Shown in pieces: positions 24,641 to 37,071 of a DNA stretch of 64,000 bases. The translations under genes and the position numbers were made by a program. Each line of letters starts with the position of its first letter. Within the stretch, counting starts at the first letter, position 1. The notes beneath the pieces are model-generated. The model was not told the DNA's origin, did no database searches, and saw only the letters and a program-made list of their open reading frames with translations. Source of the stretch: Pinus tabuliformis (lineage: Eukaryota > Streptophyta > Pinopsida > Pinales > Pinaceae); contig CM062804.1 of the NCBI GenBank assembly GCA_031772625.1, positions 1,024,099,208 to 1,024,163,207 on the forward strand, read 5' to 3'.

Positions 24641-26242
24641 AAAAGAAATCTGATAAAACCAATGTATTTGAGGGCTGTAATGCTAAATAGCAAGCTGATT
24701 TAGAAAAGGTTGTTTCAGAGTATGATATCTTGTTTCAAGAACCTAAAGTTCTGCCACCCAAAAAGGAAATAGTACATTATATTATTTTGTAGCAAGATGC
24801 TCCATTGCTTAACATTGGAATGTACAGGTTGTATGCTTTAGAGAATACTGAAATCAAGAAGCAGGTGCAGGAGTTGCTCGAGAAGGGGTTTATCAGGCCT
24901 AGCACATCACCATGTGGGTCACCAATCGTTCTGGTGAGAAAGAAGGATGGCTCATGGAGAATGTGCATTGATTACCGAGCACTCAATAAGATAACAATCA
25001 AAAATCGTTATCCCCTTCCTCGCATAGATGATTTTTTAGATCAATTGAAGGAAGTTGTTTATTTCACCAAGCTAGACTTGCACAGTGGATATGATCAGGT
25101 CAGAGTTACAAAACAAGATGCATGGAAGACTGCTTTCAAAACAAAGCAGGGATTGTATGAGTGGTTGGTTATGCCTTTTGGCTTAACTAATGCTCCTGCT
25201 ACTTTCATGAGATTAATGAATGATGTACTTAGACATTTTCTTGATGATTTTGTTATTGTGTATTTGGATGACATTCTGATTTTTAGTAAAATGTGGGAAG
25301 AACACTTAAAGCATGTTAAGCAGACACTAGATGTTTTGAAAAGAGAAAAAATTCATGTTAAACTCTCAAAATGTGAATTTGGAAAAACATCTCTAAATTA
25401 TTTGGTTCATATGGTAGGGGGTGGTTAATTGAAGATAGATCCCTCTAAGGTGGCAGTCATTGTAAACTAGCCTAAACACAAGTCTACTACAGAAGTGAGA
25501 AGCTTCTTAGGGGCAGCACAATATTGGAGAAAGTTCATTTCTAACTTTTCCTCAATTGCAGCTCCCTTACATGCTTTAACTGGATTGAACAAGGTGTTTT
25601 AGTGGGGATGCAAACATCAGAAAGCCTTCAACACCTTGAAAGAAAAGATTAGTACATCACCTATACTAGCACTGCCTAATCTGCAAAGACCATTTGAGAT
25701 CCAAACAGATGCCAGTGACTACGCCATGGGAGCAGTGTTGACACGGCACGGTAAACCCATATTTTATCATTCTTAGACTTTTAATCCCGCAGTAGTTAAC
25801 TATCCTACATATGATAAAGAATTGTATGCATTTATTCAGAGTGTGAAAAAGTGGAAACATTACTTAATGGGCAAAGAGACAATAATACATACTAATCATC
25901 AACCACTTCAATATCTACACTCCCAAACTAAGTTGCAGCAATCAAGACACTATAGATGGATGGGTTTTCTACAATAGTTTCATTTAGTCATCAAATATAA
26001 AAAGGGCATACACAATATAGCTGCAGACATGTTATCTAGACCCATTATAAATGCATCTACTATACTTAAGCATAATTCTGTGCTACATGAAAGCTACATT
26101 GAACAATATGCTCAAGATATAGACTTTAAAGATGTATATGCAAATTTGAGTCAAGGAAAATGGGTAGAAGAATTGGATAATCATGTAAAGCACTGACTCT
26201 TATACCATTGTGGGAAGTTATGCATTCCACAAAATGAGAGAG
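24641..26242 (+). pseudogene. Element F reverse transcriptase and RNase H, broken
   Basis: RT from about 24805: [46 protein letters not shown] and catalytic VYLDDILIFS are intact. A stop at 25426-25428 and several later stops (near 25470, 25600, 25776, 25976) break RNase H, whose motifs QTDASDYAMGAVL, YDKELYAFI, TNHQPLQYL and AADMLSRP can still be read. Ancestor probably active; this copy dead. Confidence 0.85.
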
Positions 26243-27533
26243 TAGGATAATTAGAGAAGCACACACTTCTCCGATATTAGGTCACTTTGGGGTAAGTAAA
26301 ACAGTTGCACAACTACAAAGATTTTGTTATTGGCCAAAAATGAATGAGACAGTTTCTAGATATGTAAGAGGGTGTACTATGTGTGCTAAAAGAAAGCCCG
26401 ACAATAGAAAACTAGGCTTGTACACTCCATTACCAGTTCCTTCTCACCCTTGGGAAAGTGTTTCCATGGATTTTGTTGGAGGACTACCTAAATCTAGGAA
26501 AGTTCATGATTATCTGTATGTTGTTGTGGATAGGTTCAACAAAATGTGTATTTTGATACCTTGTAATAAACAAGTCACAGCTGAACAAACTACAAAACTG
26601 TTCTTTGAACATGTATGGGTTCATTTTGGATTACCCACTTCCATTGTATCTGATTGAGACACCCGATTTGTGGGGAAGTTTTCGTCAAGTCTGTGGGAAC
26701 TGATGGACACCAAATTGAAGAAAATCACAGCTTTTCATCCACAAACTGATGGCCAGACAGAAGTAGTTAATAGGATAGTGATCCAGTTACTCAGAGTATA
26801 TTGTAGCAAACATCCTAAGCTTTGGGATGAACATTTGTGTTATGTGCAGCATGCTTACAACAGAGAAAAACATTCTTCTACACGGAGATCTCCTTTTGAG
26901 ACCTGTTTTGGTTTCACACCAAGGTCTCCCTTGGATTTTGTCTTTGGTAAAGATGCCACAGTTGATTGACACAGTGATGTGGATAGGGCAACTAGTTTCA
27001 TTGAACAAATCTAAGAGATCCACCAGGCAGTACAGGAACAACTGGAAAAGAGCCAAGCCAAATACAAGGCAAGGCATGACAAGCATCAGATGGAGCATAG
27101 TTTCCAAGTTGGTGACCAGGTCTGGCTGTATATCAGCAAGGACAAGATTCAAGGTGAAGATAAAAAACTAAAACCTATCAGGTATGGACCTTTCAAAATA
27201 CTTGAGAAGATTGGTGAGAATGCTTTTCACCTTGATCTACCAGCTTACATGCACATCTACTCAATCGTAAATACAGATTGCTTGAGATTATTTGAACCCT
27301 CTCTAATTGAGGATCCCAAAGCGCAGAGTCAATTTCCTTTTATTGATGACCTACTACCTGAATATCTTAATGAATTGCAGGAAGACACAGTTCTGGACAG
27401 GAAGGCGAGAACGATGCATAAAGGAGATGTTGAGTACTTTAGAATTGGACTCAAGGGTTCAAAGCCGAGCAGTAAAAAGTGGATCAAGATTAGACAAGTG
27501 AGACAATTGTACCCTCACTTAGTTGATGCTTGA
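26243..27533 (+). pseudogene. Element F integrase with GPY and chromo-like tail, broken
   Basis: In a different frame from RT. REAHTSPILGHFG and CTMCAKRK are the zinc-binding pairs. MDFVGGLPKS or VVDRFNKM, SD-DTRFVGKF and DGQTEVVNR hold the acidic triad. Stops at 26655 and 26967. A last open frame (27090-27533) has RYGPFKILEKIGENAF (GPY/F) and a tail ending KKWIKIRQVRQLYPHL, which resembles the C-terminal chromo-like region of Galadriel-type chromoviruses; that is a weak call. Confidence 0.8.
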
Positions 27534-27578
27534 AACCTAACTTTTGGTGGTCCAAAATCTTTTTTAGTGGGAAGGTCG

Positions 27579-29049
27579 TGATCCGAATTAGATCCATGAA
27601 GATTATCACAGCACCATGACTATACCAAATTAGGACAAAACTTTGAATTAAAAGAGCACAGAGCGATCAGGAAGACCTCTGAACAGTGGCAGTTGGCAGC
27701 CAACGAGGAATGACGAGGACCTTGGTCAAAGCGTGCTGACCGAGGCCCATGGAGACTATGTAGGAGGCAAAACTAGCACCTAGGAAGCCTGGATCGGCAA
27801 AAGGAGGTTGTTTCTGATGTGTGATTAGTGCTTAGGTTGTTTATAATCACGCATCGTTGGGCAAAACCCCTTGAAAAGGAAAGGCCCCAAAGCGCTTGGT
27901 CGCATGGAAGCCAGGAAAACTGTGGGGAAAGAAGTAAAGGCTAAAGGTGGGACCCGCACACCAAAACCGACAGTATATCAGGGGCACCCTTGGGTGGTAA
28001 GCGAATTTGGAGAAAAGCAAGCGATTCCATTCAGTGCCTGATGCATGGCAGGCGGATGAGAGAGAAAACCACCACTCATCGCACGCTAATGGTTAAGCAA
28101 GTCAACCGCGTGAAATGAGAGAATGACGTTGGATCTGAGAGCTCTAGATCTAATGGCTAAGAACACACCCGATGAAAGAACCAGATTTGACAGGGGATTA
28201 AGCTGCGATCTATGAGGATTTGAGGTCCGATTTGACCGCTGAGGTGGTGGATGAGTAATTTCCCGACATAACCGAAAAACTAAACTGACGAGGAAGAGCT
28301 GGCGCAGTTCGCGAGAGGACAAGTGGCCACTCCCTGTGAGCTGTTGATGATGATGCAGAGACAGGGGATTCCAAGTGAATAGCAGCAAGTGATCCGATGG
28401 ATGTATAAGGGGAATCAAACAGTCATGAGATCAATTAGCTTTAAATCCATGAACAGAAAGACAGAGAGTGGAGGACACTGAGAGGAAGAACCAGAGAGAA
28501 GAAGACAAAGACAGAGAAGCGGAAAGATAGTGAAGCAAAAAGCAAAAGGATAGAAAGCTGAGCTGAACTGCAGCATAAGGTAGCATCGAGAAATCCCTGA
28601 GAGGATCTTTCGGTAACTAAGCACCACATTGGGCTCGTCCCTTTAAAGACCAGAGAGGTCAAGTTCTGGTAAGGAAAAGAGTCTGTGTACTCTAGTGGCT
28701 TGGAGGATCAAAGAACCACCCTACCAAACATTGTTCTGTTTCAAGAGACTCAATTTGAGCTCCTCATTGTAATTCTCTACTTTAAAGACACAATAAAAGA
28801 AGGCCATCATTGAAATCTAGACCGGAGACGTAACCCTGGAGGATAGGGTGAACTCCTTATTAATTGTTGTGTTCTTGTATTTGCTTACTGTGTTTCTGTT
28901 GTTGTTTTCAATTTTCCAAATGTCTCTGTATTTGCAATCTGATCGATCCATTGCCTAAAATAACATAGACACACACCAGCACATGAGTCTGTAATACCTT
29001 CATTCAATAATTCTTTAACTGAGATCACTCAAGGGTGATTTTCAGATCA
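27579..29049 (+). repeat. Element F 3' LTR (1471 bp)
   Basis: Begins TGATCCGAATTAG, ends TTTTCAGATCA; preceded by the purine-rich AGTGGGAAGGTCG (27566-27578). It holds a local inverted insertion at 27816-27855 absent from the 5' LTR. Confidence 0.9.
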
Positions 29050-30250
29050 CCTCTTAATATGTTCCTTACAATGTGTCCAACACTCCAACCGCCCCGTACC
29101 ATCACCTCTATTCTATTGATGTGATCGATGTCCCTGTCTAATCTATGTTGAACTTCTTGTATGGTGCAACAATATCTTTCTCTTCTACAGCCATAGGTCT
29201 TGTTCTTTTCGGCTGCCACTTACATTTACCTTTATCTTTCCATTTCCATCCTTACTTAGATTCATTCTTACACTTTGGCTACTCGTAATAGTGTTTCAAT
29301 TTCCCAATAACTTCTTCAAGTGACCGAGCCTCATCATACTCATTATGATCTCTAAAAGCTAATGGAAATCCACTAACAAATCTTTGATCTTTATCCTTCG
29401 AATCCTTAAGATACGATACATACCCCAACAACTCCAAGAACTTAGTTGTATACTCATCATATGTCATTGATCCCATCTTTAGGTCGTAAAATTATTTGGT
29501 CTGGCTGTCATGGTACCTTTCTTAAAATTACTTCTTCGTGAAAAGTATTTTGACTTCATGCCAACTCAACTCTTTTGCCTTAATGTATCTAACCCATTTT
29601 ACATCTTCCCACAAAATTTCTGCTTTCCCTTCAAGGCTGAAGATAGATATTTTGGCCTTCATATTCTCTGTGTACTCATGCAACTCAAATAATGAATTCA
29701 TCCCAAGTAACCAAGCCTATGCAACCTTTGACTTCTTCAAATCTCCATCAAAGGTAGGTGGTTTAGCCTTCTTGAACTCATCTGGAAAGTATCCCCTGTC
29801 ACTCTTCTTGTAGGGGTGATAAAGATGACAATCATAATTCCAGTCAAAACCATAACTAGAATAGTACCTGCATCCATCACTTCTCCTATCCAAAATATCC
29901 AAGAGCATACCATCTCTAACTGTTCAATCCCTATCTGACTTGTTCCTTCCATGAGATCTAATTCCATATGCCCCATTAGTCATATCCTCCTATCCATGGT
30001 TGAACTGAAGTGGTCCTTGTCTCTGCAATTTTGACAAACTCTGAAGGAATACTGCATTGACTTCTACTTGTTTCCCCTGTTCCTGCTTGATTTTGTCATT
30101 GGTTTCCTTATAACTTGTTTCTGCCTTCAAACATGTCAATGTGTATGCTAATTTAGAAGAATTCCCAACACCATGTTTCTCATCTGATCCATAGGGAGAG
30201 TCTCATGAACTATAGTCTACCATCTTGGTAGTCATATTTGATCTCTTTCT
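29050..30250 (-). pseudogene. Element E gag, broken
   Basis: Right to left: FKKAKPPTFDGDLKKSKVAQ, a capsid region (SIFSLEGKAEILWEDV), then GSMTYDEYTTKFLELLGYV and the RSLEEVIGKLKHYYE stretch. This is the typical plant gypsy gag with an AEAWL-like N-terminus. A decayed zinc knuckle (SVGHIVRN in place of C-x2-C-x4-H) follows just before element F. Several stops. Retained order shows E reads leftward. Confidence 0.75.
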
Positions 30251-30729
30251 TGCAAGTATACCATTTCATCTAAACCATAATATAAACATAATCAACATAA
30301 CTCAATATAGTTCAGGGAGGATATCTCATCTACAAGATCAACCAGATTAGCACAATACATGTATAATCATAATCACAGTAGCATATAAAATTAGTTTAAC
30401 CACTATCTAGTTATCAATATCTAATCATACCAACCACATACCATGACCCTAGGCATGACAACCACAACCATATCAATGTATGCATAACAATATATAAGCA
30501 TTGGCATGCATAAATAATGCATAATTGACATACACTTGCGACGATCACATCCAATAACACACCATCCAATTTCACATGGCGATATAAATGCAACCATGAC
30601 CAACACCATACATACACAACAACTACACAGGACACAAGCATAGAGAACACATATATGCAATCAATATGTATGCATGACTAACACATCACCCATCCAGTCC
30701 AAGGGGTAAACATTGCTCTACTACCACTC
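30251..30729 (-). other. Element E leader and degenerate primer binding site
   Basis: 30715-30726 reads TGGTAGTAGAGC on the minus strand, two mismatches from the initiator tRNA-Met site, four bases inside the LTR. The rest up to gag is AT-rich with many CATA/TATG repeats and no supported gene. Confidence 0.6.
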
Positions 30730-31827
30730 TGTAACACCCTCCTCCCACATTTACCCAAGTTAACTAGTCCACTAGGGTAAACATGTGATAAGAGGATATG
30801 TAAACATGTTATTAAACTCCCATGTATAGTTAAGGAAGTGAAACTAACGAAACACAACCATTCTGGCCTTCTACACATGCTACAAAACCTTTAGGAGCCA
30901 GCCAACCCTTCGAGGTGACCAACCCCTAAGGTAACTTTACATTTTACTGACCTAGAGCCTCAGTCGCTCCCATGACATGGGCATGCATGAAACTGGGACC
31001 CTCTAGTCACTCCCATAGCAAGGGCATGCCAACAACTGAGGAATTTTTTAGCTAATTCTAAGGCTGTGACCCCAGATTTTATGCCACTTTTTCAGTTCCA
31101 GGACTTAGGCCACTGCCTAGAACTTTGTGAAACTTCCAGAAATGAAAAGAAACATTGAAACAATGATACTAATGCAAATAATTGAGTGGACCCCTATTAG
31201 CCATGACAGGCATTTCATCAAACATGTCACAAATATGCATTCTACAGGCCATAACAACATATCTAAGCATAGGGGTCTCATACATATCTGAGATTCGCTA
31301 AGAAGCATTGATGCCTCATCATATTAGTTGCATTATCATGTTTTAGTTCATACATTCATTTCTCATTCATTTACAAATCAAAACATGATGAGAGCCATAC
31401 ATCATTACTGTCATAAAACATACTCATAACCAACATATAAACAACAAAAATAATAAGAATATAACAACCATAAATGCCACATATAATCCAGTACATTTAC
31501 TCATAAAATACAAAGGAAAGGAACTTCTTATTAATGAATGTAAAATCTAAGCACATTTGGGACTTCCATGAACAACCCAAAAACAGATTGGCTAAAACAA
31601 ATCTTTCTTTCAACCAATCATCCCCGTGCCATATTCCAAGCATGAATTTTCGACTCATACCCAAAAATCAGCTAGGGTTTCCGAAGGCTACACCACCTCA
31701 CCCTCATCAATAGAACCAGGCTTTACTGCAATCCCCAATGTATCACTAAGCCCTAAACAAGCATGGATTCCACTAGATTTCTCTACCTATACCATGAAAA
31801 ATTTTGTTGTCTTATAGTCTATAGCCT

Positions 31828-32025
31828 TTACCATATATCCCACCACTCACCGTCCAAGATTCCTAGGCCTAATCAAGACTGCACCCTCCAATATTTACCA
31901 TATATCCTACCAATCACTGGCCAAGGATTCCTAGGCCTGATGGATAGCACCACCTCTAGGCTTTACTGTATATCCTTCCAATCACCGTCAAGGATTCCTA
32001 GTCCCACCAAGGTAATGAAAAAATT
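31828..32025. repeat. Three diverged tandem copies of a 66-68 bp unit
   Basis: Units start at 31828, 31894 and 31962 (TTTACCATATATCC or variant), each holding a CACTG/CACCG step and AGGATTCCTAGGC. Lies inside the LTR of element E; probably arose by local duplication. Confidence 0.75.
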
Positions 32026-32462
32026 GGCTTTACTGCAACCCATGGTCTAGTCCAGGCTTTACTAAGTTAATGCTTTACCGCAATCCATAATTTGATTCAT
32101 GGATCACTAGGCTATGTGTTCTTTCTTTCAGATACCACCTCACTCAGTTTTGAATCCATTCTAGATCAACCAAAACATGAGAACCCCATCACACCATGGC
32201 TATCCAGAAATGGAAAGGCATGGTTGAAGAAAACATTGTCACACCTAGCAAAACCCATGCCGATGATATCAAGATAACAAAATACACACATGCATGTGCC
32301 ATGCATGCCAAATCTATCAAGGAAATCACACATACAAATTGATACCTACAAGTAATCCCATCGTAGATGCTTGATCCTACAATTCCTTGATCGTTACTTC
32401 CTCTTGCCTTCCTTGATTTTCTTGATCCAATTTTGAAGTGCTCCAAGAAAACTCTAAGTGTC

Positions 32463-32504
32463 CAAAATTGAGAGAGAGAGAGAGAACAAAGAGAGATCTC
32501 CCAA

Positions 32505-32535
<31 letters not shown>

Positions 32536-32600
32536 ACAGAGAGAGATCTCCAAAAGTGAGAGAGAGAGAGAGAGAGAGAATAGAGAGAGATCTCCAAAAC
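32463..32600. repeat. GA microsatellite within a compound minisatellite
   Basis: Three copies of a block made of a (GA)n run plus AGAGAGATCTCCAAAAGTG-like sequence (ends near 32504, 32556 and 32599). The GA run length differs between copies. In the 5' (U3-side) part of the LTR of element E. Confidence 0.9.
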
Positions 32601-33439
32601 TAAACTAAGAAAAAAGTTAAACTCATAAAAGGTACCAACTGATCCTTAGAAGCCTTTTTATTAATGAAGGCTCTAATTTCTTCAATTTTCCATTATTTTC
32701 CTTCATTTTCCTTCTCACATCCAACATGTGACCTTTCACCTTCCTTTTCAACTAATTTCCATTATTTTCATAAATAAAATGCCAATTAATGCCACTTTGC
32801 CTTTTTAATGCCTTTACCATTGCCTTTTCCAATTTCGTTATCCATAACAAACCAAATGAACACCCACACTAGGATGTTTTTCCCAACATTCAGCTTGGAA
32901 TAAGTGTCCCATAGCCGTGGTAATTATTTTTCCTCTATTAACTTTTATTTACATGGAATTTTCCCTAGGGATGCTACAAACTAGCCCTCCAACATCTCCC
33001 CACCCCTTAGTTCCTTCTTTGTCAAGAAGAAGGAGATATTTAGGACTTTACATTACAAAATGTGGAACAAAGGTACAAGATTTATAAAATGTTAAATTAT
33101 GGTAATTTATTGCTAGGAATGATTTTTACTATACTTAATTATGTAATCAACTCCTTTATTATTGATTCTATGAATTATATTTTTCTTAATTGACAAAATG
33201 GATGAAACCAATATGCAGAGGTCATGAGGTTAGATCACCACAAAATGGTTTTTAACCAAACCCATACTTACCGGTGCCTCATTAAGGTTTTTACCTAGGA
33301 ACCCTACTAACAGTGTCATGGATTTATTTATTTATTTTTAATTTTTTTTTTTTAGTTGGGCTACATTGATTATAGTAAAAAAAAAATCCATTTGGGTGTC
33401 CTAAGTTAGATTGTTTTAACGGTTTGATATATTCATTAA

Positions 33440-34480
33440 GAAAGGGTAATAGCTAGGTGGTTTCTAATTTTATTAGCTTCCGTTTTATTTTATTATCATA
33501 TAATATAACTAGATCTCCTAAATTCAAATATTTTGTTTTGATGCTTTTATCATGCCATGCCTTTTTCTTATTGTTTTGAACTTCCTATTGATGAAGTGTA
33601 TGGAGTTGATATTCTCTGAGTCTATGCATTTGGTGAAGTTTTTCATTTTTAGCTTTGTCAATTTCATATTTCAGGATAGATTATTTCTTTCCATCTGCTA
33701 CAAATTCCTTTTTATGGATCTTAATTAGTTTACAAAGGATGGCTTCAATTCTAAACAAATGTGCTTTCGAGAGCACTTCGTTGATTCCATTTAGTTCATA
33801 TCCTAAGTTGAGTCAGGATAAATTGTATGGTCCAATAACTTTATTTCTTATTCAAATTATTATCTCACACTCAAACTCTTGTAAGAGTAATATCCATCAA
33901 CAAATTCTTCCATGGAGCACTAATTTATTTACAAGATACTTTGAGGCCTAATGATGTATAAACAATATAAATGGAATTTAGAGAAGATAGTGTATGGACT
34001 TTTGAAGAAAAAAACGAATTCAAGTGTTTCTCTTTCTATTTTCAAATAATTACTTTCCACCCTATTTATTTTCTCACTGGAGTAAGCATTTGGATGGTCA
34101 ATTGTATCAGAGACAAGCTAGGCCATTACTACCTCGATTGCTATATTTGGTGCATCAACATGCACATGAAATCTCTTATTATAGTTAGAGAAAATTAATA
34201 TAGGTTTCTTTGAAACTTCCTCTTTAATAGCTCAAATGAGTGTTAACATTGTCTACTCTAAATTTATTTGACATATTTTCTCAAAAGATTGTCAATAAGA
34301 AACATAATATTTGAATAATGGGATATATTTCCTAAAATATCCCACAAATTGCAGGAAAAAATTTATTTTCTTTGATTCATCGGATTCCTTAAAGTGAATA
34401 TCACCTTGATTTATCCATGTCTAACATACTACATGACCTAGTAGTATCCTAATAGGTGTAGAAAATAGGTGTTTTGTAAT
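33440..34480 (-). pseudogene. H2 pol remains: RNase H and integrase tail
   Basis: Minus-strand pieces: FHVHVDAPNIAIEVVMA (first RNase H Asp, 34131-34175), PYNLS in place of ADHLSR, then directly KKAWHDKSIKTKYLNLGDLV (33500-33575), the integrase C-terminal region. The whole integrase core is missing between them, so a deletion removed it. Many stops. Confidence 0.65.
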
Positions 34481-35712
34481 GTTGATAGATAGATGAATTT
34501 GTTTGCATTATTCTAATGTCATTATGAGCCAGTAGTATGATCTTTCAAGAGGTTGTAAACATTACAATCATAAAAGTATAATGTGATTGTCTTGTATATA
34601 TATTATTGAAAATATTTAACTACTATTCTTGAGAAGATTGACATTGCATTTTTAAGTGACTTTGCCATTACTTAGATGGCTCTCATGCACTAGTAATCTT
34701 CTACTCTAGAATTTCCTTCTCATTCAACTTAAGAAAACTCCTTACATAACACATCTCCCTTATTTTCTTTTGTAATTTTTCCTTTTCTATATTTTTTATG
34801 TCACCCAATGTTTGTAATAATGCATATGTTGACGTGCTCTTTTTGATAGACTCTTCATAAAGCATATATTTTCATGTATTTTTTGTTGAACAACTTCTTC
34901 TCATAATGACTCATCCTGATTGGATGAATTTTTAACTTTTATAGGTATCTCATAAATAATTTACCCCCAATCATCAACCTTGGCTTACTCTTAGTCGAGG
35001 ACAAGGAAAATCACTAACATCATCATTTTCTTAAGAAATAATCATGGGATTCTTTTTTGTTACAATGGTCATCTAATAATTTCTCCTAGTTGGCTTGTCT
35101 CTCTTCTCGATTGTAAATTAATGATTCCCATAATTGGGCTTGGTATTCAATGATATATCCAACATCCTTATCTAAGAGAAATATATCTTCTTGATTGTAA
35201 ATTAATGATTCCCATAATTGGGCTTGGTATTCATTGATGTATCCAACCTCCTTATCTAAGAGAAATATATGTAGTAAAGAAGGTATGGTATAGAGGAATA
35301 TTTCATGGAAAATAATGTATAACTTTTCTTTGATTTTGTCGATATAGGTGTGGTCTTTGACTTCCTTCCCCTTGCAATAATATGTAAGTATATTTTCAAC
35401 CCTATCATGTATATTTTTTCTTCCTTTATTAATGATCTTTAATAGTATCCATTCATTATTGATGAGTCATTGTATTAAAATCTTGGTCATTGTATTTCTT
35501 CAACTTTGTGAGGATTGGTTCAATGAATTTCTCATGTGTTTCAGTGAAAAATTGTGATTTAGGTTCTGCTAATGATAGTAAGTTTCTATGTGCATAGTTA
35601 TTAAGCTAATTATTCATATTTTGTGGTGTTTTTATCATATCTTTTTCAAGCTCAACATTTATGTGCATTATGAGACCCACTTAGCTTAAGGTACTACCAA
35701 CAACATACCCTA
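34481..35712. other. Degraded sequence between H2 pol remains and LTR, with an 84-bp duplication
   Basis: Units 35109-35192 and 35193-35276 are near-identical direct repeats (period 84), keeping frame on the minus strand where the duplicated peptide contains EYQAQLWESLIYN. I cannot assign this protein. The rest has only short broken frames. Confidence 0.6.
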
Positions 35713-36060
35713 TGTTGTAATCTACTGAATTGTATACATGTGTTACCAACAAATCCATACACCAATAAAATACTATATAAAGAGATACATGTAAAACATA
35801 TGGAATAGAGAATACAAGAGAAAAAGAAGAATCGGTAGACCAATAATAAAACTCTTTATATTATTCCATAACTATCATTATATGCTTCATTTAATACATG
35901 CATATTTACACTAGACTTTGAATGTTATATTGAATTAAGTGTATAGTCAAATCGATAAGGAAGTCAATTCAACATATGTCTTCATATTTCAAGTAAAATT
36001 TATATGAACCTATATTCACTCATTATATCTAGTCAACTAGGTTAACTAGCCCCTCCAACA

Positions 36061-37071
36061 CTATTGTTGATTAGAATACAATGAAACAAAGGAAGCATTC
36101 TAGAATGAGAAATGGTACCTCCATAACTATTTCCATTTTGTCTTGCACGATATGATGAGAGAGGAGCTCCATAAAAAAAACTTCATGGGTTGGCATTTTA
36201 TGATGTAGATAGTATACCCATTATATAAAACTAGTTTAGAGGTCCAATAAATCCATTGGTTGTATGAGAGAACCCTAATTTCTCATGTTGAAAAGGTTGA
36301 GGAGAAAAGTGTAGGAAAAACCATGTACAAATACCCTTATTTGGCATACATAACATTAAATTGTTGCACCCTTTGTTACTATTTTATCTTTAGTTTGCAA
36401 CATAGTGGTACACATGTCTTTGGTAATGAAAGGAAACAAAGATTTTAGAAACCAATTATGGAGTAGTTTATCATGAACTTTAATTTTACGTAGACTGAAC
36501 CACTTATGCCACTCATGGATGTGGTCTGTGATGTAGATGGATGTGTTTTGTCGAAAATACAAAAGTATCTCATGTCCCATGTCATGATGAACTAGGAGTT
36601 ATAAATAACAAATAAAATCATTTGCAATAGATGCAAATGTTGTTTGAATACCAATAAGTTCATCAATGTTCCACTTAGTTATCTATCTAATCAAGGTTGT
36701 TTGAAACAATGTTGACTAAATGGAGCCTTCCAATACATTATGGGAGGAGCACCACAAGAAAAAGTCATAGTATGATTATATATATCATCATCTTCTTTAC
36801 CTTCAAATTTAGGAATTTTAGAAGCTAGCTTTGTTGGTATAGTGGACCAAGCAATATTGTGCAAGATGTGATTATTAGTCAATTTAGTGTTGTAAAGTAA
36901 ATTTTGAAATATCAAGAATGGCACACTAGTGTTCCAAGTGTCATTTAGCTAGGAGTTTGTATTTTTTACATTCCAAAACATGTTTAGATTTTGTATGTTT
37001 AAATTCATTAGATTGGGTTGGGTCCTTTGTTAAGTATTACCACTAGTATTTCATACAAATATGATCCAGGT
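36061..37071 (-). pseudogene. H1: gypsy gag fragment, cut by D and by H2
   Basis: 36924-36691 reads ASKIPKFEGKEDDDIYNHTM, and 36580-36356 reads HIHEWHKWFSLRKIKVHDKL then FLKSLFPFITKDMCTT. This is the capsid part of a plant gypsy gag, in two frames with stops. It ends at 37071 where element D was inserted (duplication CCAGG) and at 36061 where H2's LTR starts. Confidence 0.65.

Larger units (their letters stand above)
21454..29049 (+). mobile_element. Element F: Ty3/gypsy, chromovirus-like, degenerate
   Basis: LTRs at 21454-22900 and 27579-29049 (TGATCC...GATCA), flanked by a perfect duplication CCTCT (21449-21453 and 29050-29054). PBS 22903-22914, gag, protease, RT, RNase H, integrase, PPT 27566-27578. 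All genes carry stops and there is a frameshift in RNase H to integrase. LTRs differ in many places, so the insertion is much older than B. Inserted in the gag/protease border of E. Confidence 0.93.
20822..32978 (-). mobile_element. Element E: Ty3/gypsy, 5' part only in window
   Basis: Minus-strand element with 5' LTR 30730-32978, a degenerate PBS, gag (30250-29050) and, after the inserted element F, the protease region (21453-20822). There it is cut by element G. RT to 3' LTR would lie left of the window. The base on the far side of the LTR is AACTA (32979-32983), one half of its target duplication. Dead: gag and protease frames contain stops. Confidence 0.8.
30730..32978 (-). repeat. Element E 5' LTR (2249 bp)
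   Basis: Minus-strand start TGTAGCATCCCTAGGG (32978) and end GGTGTTACA (30730), the usual ends of a large plant gypsy LTR group. Contains the GA minisatellite (32463-32600) and a 67-bp tandem repeat (31828-32025). No partner LTR in the window. Confidence 0.8.
32979..36060 (-). mobile_element. Element H2: degraded Ty3/gypsy remnant
   Basis: The 17-mer AACTAGCCCCTCCAACA at 36044-36060 recurs as AACTAGCCCTCCAACA at 32979-32994, both reading TGTTGGAGG on the minus strand. The left one is preceded on its inner side by a clean polypurine tract (33001-32995 and on to 33015, minus AAGGGGTGGGGAGA). I read them as the starts of the 5' and 3' LTRs of one minus-strand element, with E inserted 16 bp into the 3' LTR. 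Only pol fragments survive between them. The 5' LTR end may be near 35713 (TACAACA). Confidence 0.5.

Noticed and set aside
30414..30660. Cys/Val-rich reverse frames near 30.5 kb as small secreted proteins
   Set aside because: They fall in the AT-rich leader of E with CATA repeats; two overlapping frames of similar length point to composition.
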